The notes under the pieces: model-generated
What the model saw: only the letters and a program-made list of their open reading frames with translations
What the model was told of the DNA's origin: nothing
Databases searched by the model: none
In this document: piece after piece, positions 33,962-42,136 of the stretch
Position numbering within the stretch: the stretch's first letter is position 1
How the letters are laid out: every line of letters begins with the position of its first letter
NCBI GenBank assembly: GCA_903882935.1
Contig: CAIRZB010000001.1
Location: 62,001 to 126,000, forward strand
Direction: 5' to 3'
Source of the DNA: an uncultured Parafilimonas sp.
GTDB lineage: Bacteria > Bacteroidota > Bacteroidia > Chitinophagales > Chitinophagaceae
DNA: 64,000 nt
Made by a program: the position numbers and the translations under genes

Positions 33962-35158
33962 ATGCTTGAGGGAAAGAAGATATTATTGGGTATTACCGGC
34001 AGTATTGCAGCCTACAAGGCTATATTATTGTTTAGGTTGCTTATAAAAGCGGGTGCCAAAGTAAAGATAGTAATGACCGAGGCGGCAAAAAACTTTGTAT
34101 CCCCACTGGTACTCTCTACCCTTAGTGGCGAAAAAGTACTGGTTGGCCTGTTTGAGGAAGATACTTGGGCTAACCACGTGATGCTTGGCCGTTGGGCTGA
34201 TGTGATGGTTATTGCCCCCGTAAGCTGCAATACACTGGCAAAAATGGCCAGCGGCCAATGCGATAACCTGCTATTGGCTGTTTACCTGTCAGCCACCTGC
34301 CCCGTGGTGGTTTCGCCCGCTATGGATGAGGATATGTGGCTGCACCCTGCCACAAAAAGAAACCTTGCCTTGCTTAGCCATTACGGCAATACAATAATAC
34401 CGGTTGAAAAAGGCGAGTTGGCCAGTGGGCTAGTGGGCGAGGGCCGGATGGCCGAGCCGGAAACCATTGTGCGTTTTTTACAGGAGTGTTTTTTTAGAAC
34501 CAGCGAACTGGCCGGGAAAAAAGTACTTATTACAGCTGGGCCTACATACGAACCGATTGACCCTGTGCGTTTTATTGGCAACCGGTCATCCGGAAAAATG
34601 GGGTTTGCTTTAGCCGAAGCATTTTATAAAAAAGGTGCCGATGTGTTTTTGGTAACCGGGCCTGTAAATATGCATACAAAGTTTGTTGGTATAAAGGTTA
34701 CGCACGTACAAACAGCGCAGGAGATGTACCAGGCAAGCTTGGCCGAATTTGAAACCACCGATATTGCTGTACTTTCGGCAGCAGTGGCTGATTACCGGCC
34801 AGACGTAGTGGCGGATGAGAAAATAAAAAAGAAAAGCAACGAGCTGGATATACATTTAGTTAAAACCAATGATATTTTAAAAAGCCTCGGTTCGGTAAAG
34901 AAGGATGCGCAGTTTTTAGTGGGTTTTGCGCTAGAAACAAATAATGAGCGCGAAAACGCACTGCATAAGATGCAGCACAAAAATGCGGATATGATCGTGC
35001 TTAACTCCCTGCGTGATGCTAATGCCGGCTTTGGCCACGACACCAACAAGGTGTCAATATTTAGCAGAAATGGGGAGGTGGTAGAGTTAGGGCTTGATAC
35101 CAAAGAAAATATTGCAGCGGAAATTGTAAAAAATATCATACATGCAACACAGGGTTAA
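33962..35158 (+). CDS. coaBC: Bifunctional phosphopantothenoylcysteine decarboxylase / phosphopantothenate-cysteine ligase
   Basis: 398 residues from the ATG at 33962; a TTG three codons earlier is less likely. The CoaC half shows KKILLGITGSIAAYKAILLF, SPAMDEDMWLHPATKRNL and the flavin-binding features of the HFCD family. The CoaB half begins at about residue 188 with KKVLITAGPTYEPIDPVRF, continuing NRSSGKMGFALAEAFYKKGA and KIKKKSNELDIHLVKTNDIL. It carries out two successive steps of coenzyme A synthesis. The following porD start overlaps its end by 17 bases, so the two are translationally linked. Confidence 0.97.
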   Translation: MLEGKKILLGITGSIAAYKAILLFRLLIKAGAKVKIVMTEAAKNFVSPLVLSTLSGEKVLVGLFEEDTWANHVMLGRWADVMVIAPVSCNTLAKMASGQCDNLLLAVYLSATCPVVVSPAMDEDMWLHPATKRNLALLSHYGNTIIPVEKGELASGLVGEGRMAEPETIVRFLQECFFRTSELAGKKVLITAGPTYEPIDPVRFIGNRSSGKMGFALAEAFYKKGADVFLVTGPVNMHTKFVGIKVTHVQTAQEMYQASLAEFETTDIAVLSAAVADYRPDVVADEKIKKKSNELDIHLVKTNDILKSLGSVKKDAQFLVGFALETNNERENALHKMQHKNADMIVLNSLRDANAGFGHDTNKVSIFSRNGEVVELGLDTKENIAAEIVKNIIHATQG

Positions 35159-36077
35159 AGCGATGCTTTTTTGTTGTTTATTACTAACCATGGCACAGCC
35201 TGCGATGTTGCAGGCGCAGGAGTTGCAGGCCAAGGTTACAGTAATTGCGCAACGGGTGCCTAGTACAGTAAATAAAAATATTTTTAATACCCTGCAAACC
35301 CAGTTGACGAACTTGCTTAACAGCCGTAAATGGACAAACGACACATACCAACCAACCGAAAGGATACAGTGTAATTTTCTTTTAAACATTGCGAACGTGG
35401 TTAGTACTGATGTGTACCAGGCATCCCTAACAGTTCAGGCTGCCAGGCCTGTGTTTAGCTCGTCATACCAATCGGCACTTATCAACTTTCAGGATCCGGA
35501 TGTTACGTTTAAGTATGTGGAGTACCAACCGGTTGATTTTAATGAGAACCAGGTGCAGGGTACCGATGCGCTTTCCGCAAACCTAACCGCCGTATTTGCT
35601 TACTATGTTAACATGATACTGGGGCTGGATTATGATTCGTATGCCCCAAAAGGGGGTGTGCCCTGGTTTACCAAGGCCCAAACCATCGTAAACAACGCCC
35701 CTGAAGACCGCAACATTGCCGGTTGGAAGTCGTTTGACGGCGTTCGCAACCGCTACTGGCTGGCTAATAACGTGATGAATGCGCGGTACAATATTATACA
35801 TGATGTGTTTTATGGCTACTATCGTGCGGGGTTAGACAGCATGTATGCCAATGATGCCACTGCAAGGGTAAGTGCGTTGGACGCGTTGAGCAAGCTACAG
35901 GCCTTTAACCAAGAGAACCCATCTACCATGATTGAGCAGTTTTTTGTGCAAAACCGCTCAACGGAATTTATAGGCTTATTCAAAACGGCCGACCCATCAG
36001 TAAAAGCAAGGGCTGTTAATATATTGTCGCAACTGGACGTGTCTAACGCGGGTAACTATCAAAACCAATTACGATGA
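35142..36077 (+). CDS. porD: PorD/DUF4835 family protein (type IX secretion-associated)
   Basis: 311 residues with a signal peptide ending at MLQAQ (about residue 26). The sequence follows the DUF4835 pattern: ELQAKVTVIAQRVPSTVNKN, RKWTNDTYQPTERIQCNFLL, and YYVNMILGLDYDSYAPKGG. In Bacteroidota this family (PorD in type IX secretion nomenclature) regularly follows coaBC. Its exact role in secretion or gliding is not well defined. It overlaps coaBC upstream (17 bases) and the DUF4296 gene downstream (4 bases). No other type IX secretion genes are in the window. Confidence 0.9.
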   Translation: MQHRVKAMLFCCLLLTMAQPAMLQAQELQAKVTVIAQRVPSTVNKNIFNTLQTQLTNLLNSRKWTNDTYQPTERIQCNFLLNIANVVSTDVYQASLTVQAARPVFSSSYQSALINFQDPDVTFKYVEYQPVDFNENQVQGTDALSANLTAVFAYYVNMILGLDYDSYAPKGGVPWFTKAQTIVNNAPEDRNIAGWKSFDGVRNRYWLANNVMNARYNIIHDVFYGYYRAGLDSMYANDATARVSALDALSKLQAFNQENPSTMIEQFFVQNRSTEFIGLFKTADPSVKARAVNILSQLDVSNAGNYQNQLR

Positions 36078-36427
36078 TGCGTTTTTTTGTGTTTTTAATG
36101 GTAGTAATTGGCTTGGGTGGTTGTACAGACAATGGCAAAGCCCATAAAAATATTTTGCCACAGGAAAAAATGAAGCTGGTTTTGTTTGATGTGTTGCGTG
36201 CCCAAGAATACGCTACCTTAAAATATGCTGGCGATACAACTGCAACCAATAAAAACATGGAAGTAATGTTGCAGCAGGTGTTTGATATACACAAGATAAC
36301 CAAGGATGATTTTTATGAAAGCTTTACTTATTACGAAGCCCATCCCAACGAAAACAAACAATTATTCGATTCCCTTTCAACATACACAAACCAAAAACGG
36401 CAGGACATGTATTCGCACCTTCGGTAA
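36074..36427 (+). CDS. DUF4296 lipoprotein
   Basis: 117 residues with a short lipoprotein signal peptide and lipobox GLGGC. The mature part is a helical domain of the DUF4296 type: EKMKLVLFDVLRAQEYATLK, then MLQQVFDIHKITKDDFYESF and YYEAHPNENKQLFDSLSTY. The family is of unknown function and commonly clusters with porD. Its ATG overlaps the stop of porD (ATGA). Confidence 0.85.
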   Translation: MMRFFVFLMVVIGLGGCTDNGKAHKNILPQEKMKLVLFDVLRAQEYATLKYAGDTTATNKNMEVMLQQVFDIHKITKDDFYESFTYYEAHPNENKQLFDSLSTYTNQKRQDMYSHLR

Positions 36428-36577
36428 CCATGGTATGGTTGTGGGGTTCCCGTGCGCGCTGTACATTTTATAGCCCCGTATATTTATACCTTGTAGGTTT
36501 GCCTATTTTGTAAGCGCAAACGGGTATTTTTGGCAGATCAAAATGCCATTCACCTTCCGGAAATTGCCCATATTAGC

Positions 36578-37576
36578 CTAAGGCACCTTAACAGTGCGCA
36601 GTATATCCTCAATTATTTTCTCTGTTGATACATTTTCGGCTTCAGCTTCATACGTTAATCCTATACGGTGCCGCAACACATCTTTGGCTATGGCCTTTAT
36701 ATCATCTGGTATAACAAACCCCCTTTTCTGCATAAAGGCAAAGGCTTTTGCCGCAAGCGCAAGGTTTATACTGGCCCTTGGCGATCCCCCATAGCTTATC
36801 AAGTCTTTTAGCTTACCCAGCCCATATTGCGCAGGGTAACGGGTGGCAAATACAATATCAACAATGTACTGTTCAATTTTCTCGTCCATATAAACCTGCC
36901 TGGTTAATGCCCGGCCTCGGTTTATTTCGTCAATGCTCACTACTTGTTTTATGGCAGGTATTTCGGCCCCTTGTGCCTGCTGCCGTATTATCATTTGCTC
37001 CTGTTTTTTGTCGGGGTAGCCAACAATAACTTTCAGCATAAAACGGTCAACCTGTGCTTCGGGCAGGGGATAAGTACCCTCTTGTTCCAACGGGTTTTGG
37101 GTAGCCAATACTAAAAACGGCTCCTCCAGTTTGTAACTGGTGTCACCAATGGTAACCTGCCGCTCCTGCATCGCCTCCAGCAATGCACTTTGTACTTTGG
37201 CCGGTGCGCGGTTTATTTCATCTGCAAGAATAAAATTTGCAAATATCGGCCCTTTGCGAACGGTAAACTCATTACGGGGTTGGTTGTATATCATGGTGCC
37301 CACCACATCGGCAGGCAGCAAGTCGGGGGTAAACTGTATTCGGCTAAATTTGCCGTTCACTGCCTGTGCCAGCGATTTTATGGTAAGCGTTTTGGCAAGG
37401 CCTGGTACGCCCTCCAGCAAAATATGCCCGTGGCTCAACAGGCCGGTTAACAAACGGTCAACCATATATTGCTGTCCCACAATTACCTTGCCCAACTCAA
37501 GCCTCAACTTGTCTACAAACTGTGCGGCAAACTCAATTTTTTCATTTAGCTGCTTTATGTCTTCTCCCGTTTGCAT
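36578..37576 (-). CDS. MoxR-family AAA+ ATPase
   Basis: 332 residues from the ATG at 37576; an upstream TTG at 37609 lies in the promoter region. Walker A is GVPGLAKT, Walker B is FILADEINRAPAKVQSALLE, sensor 1 lies in LVLATQNPLEQEGTYPLPEA, and QVDRFMLKV gives the Arg finger region. The C-terminal lid starts near GKLKDLISYGGSPRASINL. MoxR ATPases act as chaperones for VWA-domain partners, often in operons with DUF58 and VWA genes. Here no such partner is next to it, so it is an isolated member. A TACTTTG sequence, one base short of the -7 box, lies upstream. Confidence 0.94.
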   Translation of the reverse strand: MQTGEDIKQLNEKIEFAAQFVDKLRLELGKVIVGQQYMVDRLLTGLLSHGHILLEGVPGLAKTLTIKSLAQAVNGKFSRIQFTPDLLPADVVGTMIYNQPRNEFTVRKGPIFANFILADEINRAPAKVQSALLEAMQERQVTIGDTSYKLEEPFLVLATQNPLEQEGTYPLPEAQVDRFMLKVIVGYPDKKQEQMIIRQQAQGAEIPAIKQVVSIDEINRGRALTRQVYMDEKIEQYIVDIVFATRYPAQYGLGKLKDLISYGGSPRASINLALAAKAFAFMQKRGFVIPDDIKAIAKDVLRHRIGLTYEAEAENVSTEKIIEDILRTVKVP

Positions 37577-37632
37577 GAATAACACTATATTTTTTTCGTG
37601 AATGTGCAAAGTAACTTCATTTGCGGTTACAA

Positions 37633-37660
37633 GTTTCTGGTTTCTGGCTACCGGTCACGG
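37633..37660 (+). repeat. Heptamer array, four units (GTTTCTG type)
   Basis: GTTTCTG, GTTTCTG, GCTACCG and GTCACGG follow each other in phase. The first two fit GWTYNNN strictly; the last two are diverged. Confidence 0.45.
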
Positions 37661-37755
37661 CAGGCCACGTACTTTTGCATTTTGTTTAAATATTTAATGC
37701 TTAGCCACTAAATATGCTACCTTATGGACTAACCCGAGATGGTGCTCAATGGTTA

Positions 37756-37843
37756 GCCGCTTTGCGGCTTCGCGTGAAACCATATCCCCCTGCTCCGCAG
37801 AAGGTGGGGTTTTTGTTTCACGCCAATACGCAAAGCCGCAAAG
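37756..37843. repeat. Compound palindromic intergenic element
   Basis: The left part GCCGCTTTGCGGC plus GTGAAAC (37774-37780) is matched in inverted order by GTTTCAC (37815-37821) plus CAAAGCCGCAAAG. Between them lie CCCCCTGC and GCAG..GGTGGGG, which pair as an inner stem. The whole can fold into one long imperfect hairpin. It is a REP-like element. Confidence 0.6.
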
Positions 37844-38104
37844 GGAAGCCGTAAAAAAAGGGATAACTTGTTATAACTTTTTTACACCTTGGTGTATAAC
37901 CCTTCATTTGGCACAATTGCCGTAACCCAAAACAATTATGTTGCCAACTTTTATTTTAGCATCCCTGCGTTGTGAAATAAACTACGATATGTTTTACTTT
38001 GTGCAAGAATCACGCTACCTGCTAAGCTAACAATGGAAGTGATTGCGTTGGAACACGTTGTAAGGGTTCGGGCTACGGCAACCCTTATTCACCCACTGTA
38101 ATTA

Positions 38105-38133
38105 CTGGAAACCTGAAACCAGAAACAGGAAAC
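38105..38133 (-). repeat. Heptamer array, four units (GTTTCCA type, minus strand)
   Basis: Read on the plus strand: CTGGAAA, CCTGAAA, CCAGAAA, CAGGAAA and a closing C. On the minus strand these are GTTTCCT, GTTTCTG, GTTTCAG, GTTTCCA, in exact seven-base phase. Confidence 0.65.
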
Positions 38134-38197
38134 TATTTTTGTTTTACTTAACGCAAGTTGCCTTAACTTTAACCGCCCGAAAACAGATAGTGAAAAA

Positions 38198-38220
38198 GGG
38201 GTTTTGTTGCTAACAAACCC
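38198..38220 (+). other. Hairpin in the leader region of citrate synthase
   Basis: GGGGTTTTGTT and AACAAACCC pair across a three-base loop with one bulge, ending 32 bases before the ATG at 38253. It may be a leader RNA structure; no T tract follows. Confidence 0.4.
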
Positions 38221-38252
38221 TTGTTGTTGCCACATTACAAAATACCAGCATT

Positions 38253-39575
38253 ATGGAAATTTTAAAAGAGCGGTTTAAGGCAAAGGCAGATGCGGCCGGC
38301 GCAGAAATAAAAGAGTTGTTAAAACAGCATGGTACTAAGAAAATTGGCGAAGTAACACTTGCGCAAGCCTACCAAGGTATGCGTGGCATAACAGGGTTGG
38401 TTACAGAAACCAGCTTGTTAGATGCACAAGAAGGCATACGTTTTCGCGGGTACTCCCTGCCTGAGTTGGGGGAAAAACTGCCCCGGGCCAAAAATGGTAA
38501 CGAGCCATTGCCTGAAGGCCTGTTTTACTTGATGCTTATTGGCGAGCTGCCTACCGAGGAAGATGTATTTGCGGTAACAAATGTGCTACAGCGCCGCGCC
38601 CAGGTACCCAACCATGTATTTGACGTGATTGATGCCTTGCCGTTAAATACCCACCCTATGACCATGTTTGTGGCGGGTGTGATGGCATTGCAAACCGAAA
38701 GTATTTTTGCCAGGGAATATGCAAAAGGGCTGAATAAAAAAGATTATTGGAGCCCGATGTTTGACGATACGATGGATTTGATTGGCCGATTGCCACGCAT
38801 CGCAGCCTACATATACCGTAAAAAATATAGGAACAACGACCATATTCACCCCAACGGGCTACTTGACTGGGCAGGTAACTTTGCCCACATGATGGGTTTT
38901 GAAGACGAGAGCTTTAAGGAGCTGATGCGCTTGTATATGACCATACATGCCGACCATGAAGGGGGTAACGTATCGGCCCATACCACGCACTTGGTGGGTT
39001 CTGCACTAAGCGATGCCTACCTTAGCTATGCCGCCGGCATGAATGGCTTGGCAGGCCCGCTGCACGGCCTTGCAAACCAAGAGGTGATAAAATGGATTTT
39101 TGAAATGCAGAAGGAATTAGGCAGCGAAGAGCCTACAAAAGAACAAATTGCTGAATACGTGCAAAAAACGTTAACCGCCGGTAAGGTAGTACCTGGCTAT
39201 GGCCATGCCGTTTTGCGCAAAACAGACCCTAGGTTTACCGCCCAAATGGAGTTTGGCAAAAAACATATGCCTGATGACAAGCTGGTAAAAACAGTTTGGA
39301 ATATTTATGATACTGTGCCGCCTATACTGCAAAGCCTCGGCAAGATTAAAAACCCTTGGCCCAATGTGGATGCCCACAGCGGCGCGTTGCTGGTGCATTA
39401 CGGCATGGTTGAGTACGAGTTTTACACAGTGTTGTTTGCCGTAAGCCGTGCCTTAGGTGTGCTTGCCAGCCTGTGTTGGGACAGGGCACTGGCCTTCCCG
39501 CTGGAAAGGCCGAAGAGCGTTACCACCGACAGCGTTAAGCATTGGTTGGAAGGAAAGGGCGAAATTTGGGAATAG
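38253..39575 (+). CDS. gltA: Citrate synthase of the mitochondrial (eukaryote-like) type
   Basis: 440 residues. It catalyses condensation of oxaloacetate and acetyl-CoA. The catalytic residues are in GPLHGLANQEVI (His), VPGYGHAVLRKTDPRF (His and Asp). Conserved blocks such as HADHEGGNVSAHTTHLVGSA, SDAYLSYAAGMNGLAGPLHG and WPNVDAHSGALLVHYG are close to animal and plant mitochondrial citrate synthase rather than to the usual hexameric GltA of most bacteria. The N-terminal LKERFKAKADAAGAEIKELL also resembles that group. The gene stands alone and ends in a strong terminator. A promoter box was not clearly seen. Confidence 0.95.
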   Translation: MEILKERFKAKADAAGAEIKELLKQHGTKKIGEVTLAQAYQGMRGITGLVTETSLLDAQEGIRFRGYSLPELGEKLPRAKNGNEPLPEGLFYLMLIGELPTEEDVFAVTNVLQRRAQVPNHVFDVIDALPLNTHPMTMFVAGVMALQTESIFAREYAKGLNKKDYWSPMFDDTMDLIGRLPRIAAYIYRKKYRNNDHIHPNGLLDWAGNFAHMMGFEDESFKELMRLYMTIHADHEGGNVSAHTTHLVGSALSDAYLSYAAGMNGLAGPLHGLANQEVIKWIFEMQKELGSEEPTKEQIAEYVQKTLTAGKVVPGYGHAVLRKTDPRFTAQMEFGKKHMPDDKLVKTVWNIYDTVPPILQSLGKIKNPWPNVDAHSGALLVHYGMVEYEFYTVLFAVSRALGVLASLCWDRALAFPLERPKSVTTDSVKHWLEGKGEIWE

Positions 39576-39590
39576 TTACGTGAATCGTGA

Positions 39591-39627
39591 AAAAGGGCTG
39601 TCATCTTTTTAAGATGACAGCCCTTTT
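39591..39627. terminator. Strong bidirectional terminator after gltA
   Basis: A 17-base perfect stem AAAAGGGCTGTCATCTT / AAGATGACAGCCCTTTT with a three-T loop. It lies between convergent genes. Two heptamer units (CGTGAAT, CGTGAAA; 39579-39592) immediately precede it. Confidence 0.94.
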
Positions 39628-39699
39628 GATTTGTTATATATGAGCAATGCGGCGATGCTTTTTCACACTGGTAAATACAAGAGTATCGCCAATAATATG

Positions 39700-40434
39700 C
39701 TATTTTTTTTCTGTGCTAACACCTACAAGCACCCCGAAATCTCCATCAGTTTGAATCCAGCCTTTTTCGGGCAGATAGGTACGTGAAACAAACCCATCGA
39801 GGTATAAAGCGTTTTTACAACCAAGGTGCTTAAAGTAGGTGGCAAAATCATAAAAACTAATTTCTTTTTTTGACATCGAAAACACAACCCTGTTGTCTGG
39901 CAAAATGCCTACGCCATTTCTTATGTTCAAATTAACAGACCCCTGTTTAAATGCAGCGTGAATTTGTCCGTCAATTACTAGCATCGGCCCAGACTGGGTG
40001 GCGTATTTTATTTTTCCATTATTGCTAAAGCCTGTTGTAGTGCAAATAGCCGGCAGGTTGTCTGTCGTAATGTAAAATACCCCATTGGGTTTTAGGAAAA
40101 AATTACCGGGGCCACTTGATGTATCTAATGGAGACACAATTACTTTTTTTTCAATAAAAAGCCCTTGGGGCGAATTATCGGTTTTATACATGCCCGCATT
40201 CATGGCAAAAACGAGATTTTTATTGTTTTTCTGCAGCCATAATTTCAACTGGTTGATGCTTCTAAATGCATTGTGGTTGTCATCTTTCCAATATAACTTT
40301 ATGTCTTGCTTTTTGGTATCCACAATATAGCTAACAAAACCAGTGTCGTTTGTTTGCGCAGTAACAAGCTTTGGAATACAGATACTTGCAACAAAAAAAG
40401 CAACTATGAATACGTGGGTTAATATTTGTTTCAT
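39700..40434 (-). CDS. Phosphodiester glycosidase family protein (NAGPA/DUF2233)
   Basis: 244 residues with a signal peptide (about residues 1-26, ending KLVTAQ). The core shows the NAGPA fold: LVFAMNAGMYKTDNSPQGLF, then KPNGVFYI, ATQSGPMLVIDGQIH, NIRNGVGILPDNRVVFSMSK and LGCKNALYLDGFVSRTYLP with the conserved LDGG-like turn here as LDGF. The family includes the enzyme that uncovers mannose-6-phosphate and bacterial exopolysaccharide phosphodiesterases. It probably acts in the periplasm; the substrate is unknown. It is convergent with gltA. Confidence 0.88.
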   Translation of the reverse strand: MKQILTHVFIVAFFVASICIPKLVTAQTNDTGFVSYIVDTKKQDIKLYWKDDNHNAFRSINQLKLWLQKNNKNLVFAMNAGMYKTDNSPQGLFIEKKVIVSPLDTSSGPGNFFLKPNGVFYITTDNLPAICTTTGFSNNGKIKYATQSGPMLVIDGQIHAAFKQGSVNLNIRNGVGILPDNRVVFSMSKKEISFYDFATYFKHLGCKNALYLDGFVSRTYLPEKGWIQTDGDFGVLVGVSTEKK

Positions 40435-40503
40435 TTACTGATAATAATAAATATCGTTAGCTGCATAGGCGTTTTTGATAGCAGCCAAATATCAAAGCTA
40501 CCT

Positions 40504-41175
40504 TTAATTAGCGATGCTTGTTACGCGCGCCTCCAGTTCTTGCAAGGCATTTTTTGCTATCCACTTAGCCGCCTTGCTATCCTGCAATAAAATTTTTTGG
40601 GTACATAAAATGGCTTGGTTATGCAGTATGCCATTACGTTTACCGGTGGCGCGCAACGCCCAGTTTACCGCTTTTTTTACAAAGTTCCGGTCATCCCAGG
40701 CCTCCCTTTCAATAATGGGAAAGAACGCCATAAACACTTCATCGCCTGCCGTTTTATTGTGTACAGCGTACTCAGCCATCAACGTAAAGGCCGCACGTTT
40801 TATAAACTCGTGTTTGCTGTTGCTGAACGCCTTTATCTTATCAAGTACAAATGGTGTTCGGTCAAACAAGTTGCCACAAACTTCGTCGCAAACATCCCAC
40901 GAGTTAAAGTCGTTTGCCCAGGTATCCATTTGTTCTGGTGTTACCAGCAACGGGTCATCAATCATACCGGCTAATATCCTGGCTTCGTGAATATTTGTTT
41001 CCCATAATTGCAGCGCAAGCGTATGGTTCTTTTTTAGTTTTTTGGCCAAAGACCTTAAGGCAGGTATGGGAATGCCTAAGGCATGGGTAGTATCAATTCC
41101 AAAGCGTTGCATGCCGGTAACACTGGCGGGGTTGCTGGCTTGGTGTAAGGCGGTAATAATTTCTTCAACCTTCAT
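40504..41175 (-). CDS. DNA alkylation repair protein, AlkD-like HEAT repeat
   Basis: 223 residues from the ATG at 41175; a TTG at 41211 is less likely. The alpha-helical HEAT-like repeats and conserved residues of AlkD are visible: GIPIPALRSLAKKLKKNHTL, LWETNIHEARILAGMIDDP, WANDFNSWDVCDEVCGNLF (with the DNA-contact Trp and Asp) and WDDRNFVKKAVNWALRATGK. AlkD enzymes remove bulky N3/N7 alkyl purines without base flipping. It complements the AlkA-type glycosylase at 20 kb. It ends 69 bases upstream of the phosphodiester glycosidase gene on the same strand. Confidence 0.92.
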   Translation of the reverse strand: MKVEEIITALHQASNPASVTGMQRFGIDTTHALGIPIPALRSLAKKLKKNHTLALQLWETNIHEARILAGMIDDPLLVTPEQMDTWANDFNSWDVCDEVCGNLFDRTPFVLDKIKAFSNSKHEFIKRAAFTLMAEYAVHNKTAGDEVFMAFFPIIEREAWDDRNFVKKAVNWALRATGKRNGILHNQAILCTQKILLQDSKAAKWIAKNALQELEARVTSIAN

Positions 41176-41205
41176 TGCTGATGTGTGATGATTATCGGTA
41201 TCAAA

Positions 41206-41226
41206 GTTCAACGTTTAGGGTTCAAA
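41206..41226 (+). repeat. Heptamer array, three units (GTTCAAC type)
   Basis: GTTCAAC, GTTTAGG, GTTCAAA follow each other exactly in seven-base phase in the leader region of the AlkD-like gene. A three-unit array could be chance. Confidence 0.4.
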
Positions 41227-41474
41227 TTATCGGTAAAGCCAGTTATTTCTTTTCTTCGGTAAATTAGAACGGTTTATGTATCACCCTGATACACGATGTG
41301 TACCGTAAGCGGACAGCCATCCAAAAGCCATTAAAAATTTGCCAGGCGGCCCATTCGCACTCATCACTCTATTTTTTCCGTTCATCAGCAAAAAAAAACC
41401 ACTTGCCACCCGTTTTTGCAATCCTTAACACAAAAGCACACACTGTTTGCCTTACAAATACCAAACAAACAATT

Positions 41475-41918
41475 ATGAAAAAGCACATCCTTTGGTTTAT
41501 GGTTGCAGCAGCTGTGGTGCTTTTAGCGGCCTGGGGTAAACCGATTATCGAAAACATCAGCTTTAAAGCACCCGTAAGCAAGAGCATCAGTTTCGCGGTT
41601 TATAAATCAGACAACTATTCAGCAAAAATTTATGATGACGCATCTGCCAAGCTTTCTGTCGCCATCATTAAGGTTAGCGGCCGAAAACGCTTTATTGTAT
41701 GGCAAAAAACCTATGATGCGAGATTGCTAAACCAATATCCTTCGCTGGCAAACGCCATGGCGCAAAAAGTAGTTATTAATAACGTAGATGACGGCAAGGA
41801 GCATTTGGAAGTAGTATACACCCTTACCTATAATGCGCACGGCAGCTGTATACAGGTGCAAGACGGTACAGTTATTTCAAAGGGAGAAAAAGAAGGCAAA
41901 TTGCTTATTAATATTTAA
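41475..41918 (+). CDS. Membrane-anchored or secreted protein of unknown function
   Basis: 147 residues from the ATG at 41475, where an N-terminal helix MKKHILWFMVAAAVVLLAAW acts as signal or anchor. The upstream open frame has no plausible protein features and is not included. The rest is beta-rich (SISFAVYKSDNYSAKIYDDA; AKLSVAIIKVSGRKRFIVWQ; LEVVYTLTYNAHGSCIQVQD), without a family I recognise. An octamer-like repeat starts right after its stop codon, and a terminator follows. Confidence 0.7.
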   Translation: MKKHILWFMVAAAVVLLAAWGKPIIENISFKAPVSKSISFAVYKSDNYSAKIYDDASAKLSVAIIKVSGRKRFIVWQKTYDARLLNQYPSLANAMAQKVVINNVDDGKEHLEVVYTLTYNAHGSCIQVQDGTVISKGEKEGKLLINI

Positions 41919-41968
41919 GAAGAGTCGGGAAGACGGAAAGTTGGAAAGACCGGGTGTCGGGGCGACTG
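41919..41968 (+). repeat. Octamer-like repeat GGAAGWC.., intergenic copy
   Basis: Directly after the stop of the preceding gene are several imperfect units built on GGAAGAC and GTCGGG (GAGTCGGGAAGACGGAAAG and related). The same motifs recur inside the helicase gene at 44398-44511. Confidence 0.6.
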
Positions 41969-41986
41969 TAAGTTTAGAAGTGCAAT

Positions 41987-42032
41987 AATGGCGTTAGGAT
42001 TGTAGCAGAAATTTCTAACGCCATTTGTTTTT
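41987..42032 (+). terminator. Terminator-like hairpin
   Basis: An 11-base perfect stem AATGGCGTTAG / CTAACGCCATT with a 17-base loop, followed by TGTTTTT. It probably ends the transcript of the gene at 41475-41918. Confidence 0.75.
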
Positions 42033-42049
42033 ATGTCGTTTGAAAGTGG

Positions 42050-42135
42050 CCCCTTGCTCCCCCTCCTCTAAATCGAAATAAAAAAATTACGCTGCTCAAA
42101 GTCCCCCCTTTAGGGGCGGAGGGGTCTCAAGGGGC
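42050..42135. repeat. Inverted GC-rich doublet (CCCCTAAAGGGG type), intergenic
   Basis: The left half CCCCTTGCTCCCCCTCC (from 42050) is matched in inverted orientation by the right half with CCCCCCTTTAGGGG, GGAGGGG and CAAGGGG (to about 42135). About 30 bases lie between. The CCCCTTTAGGGG core is the same as in the doublet within the hydrolase gene at 60641-60775. Confidence 0.7.
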
Positions 42136-42136
42136 T

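Larger units (their letters stand above)
37577..38252. other. 676-base repeat-rich intergenic region
   Basis: No open frame was recognised between the divergent moxR and citrate synthase genes. The stretch holds two heptamer arrays (37633-37660, 38105-38133), a compound GC-rich palindrome (37756-37843) and a hairpin close to the citrate synthase start (38198-38220). Confidence 0.5.
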
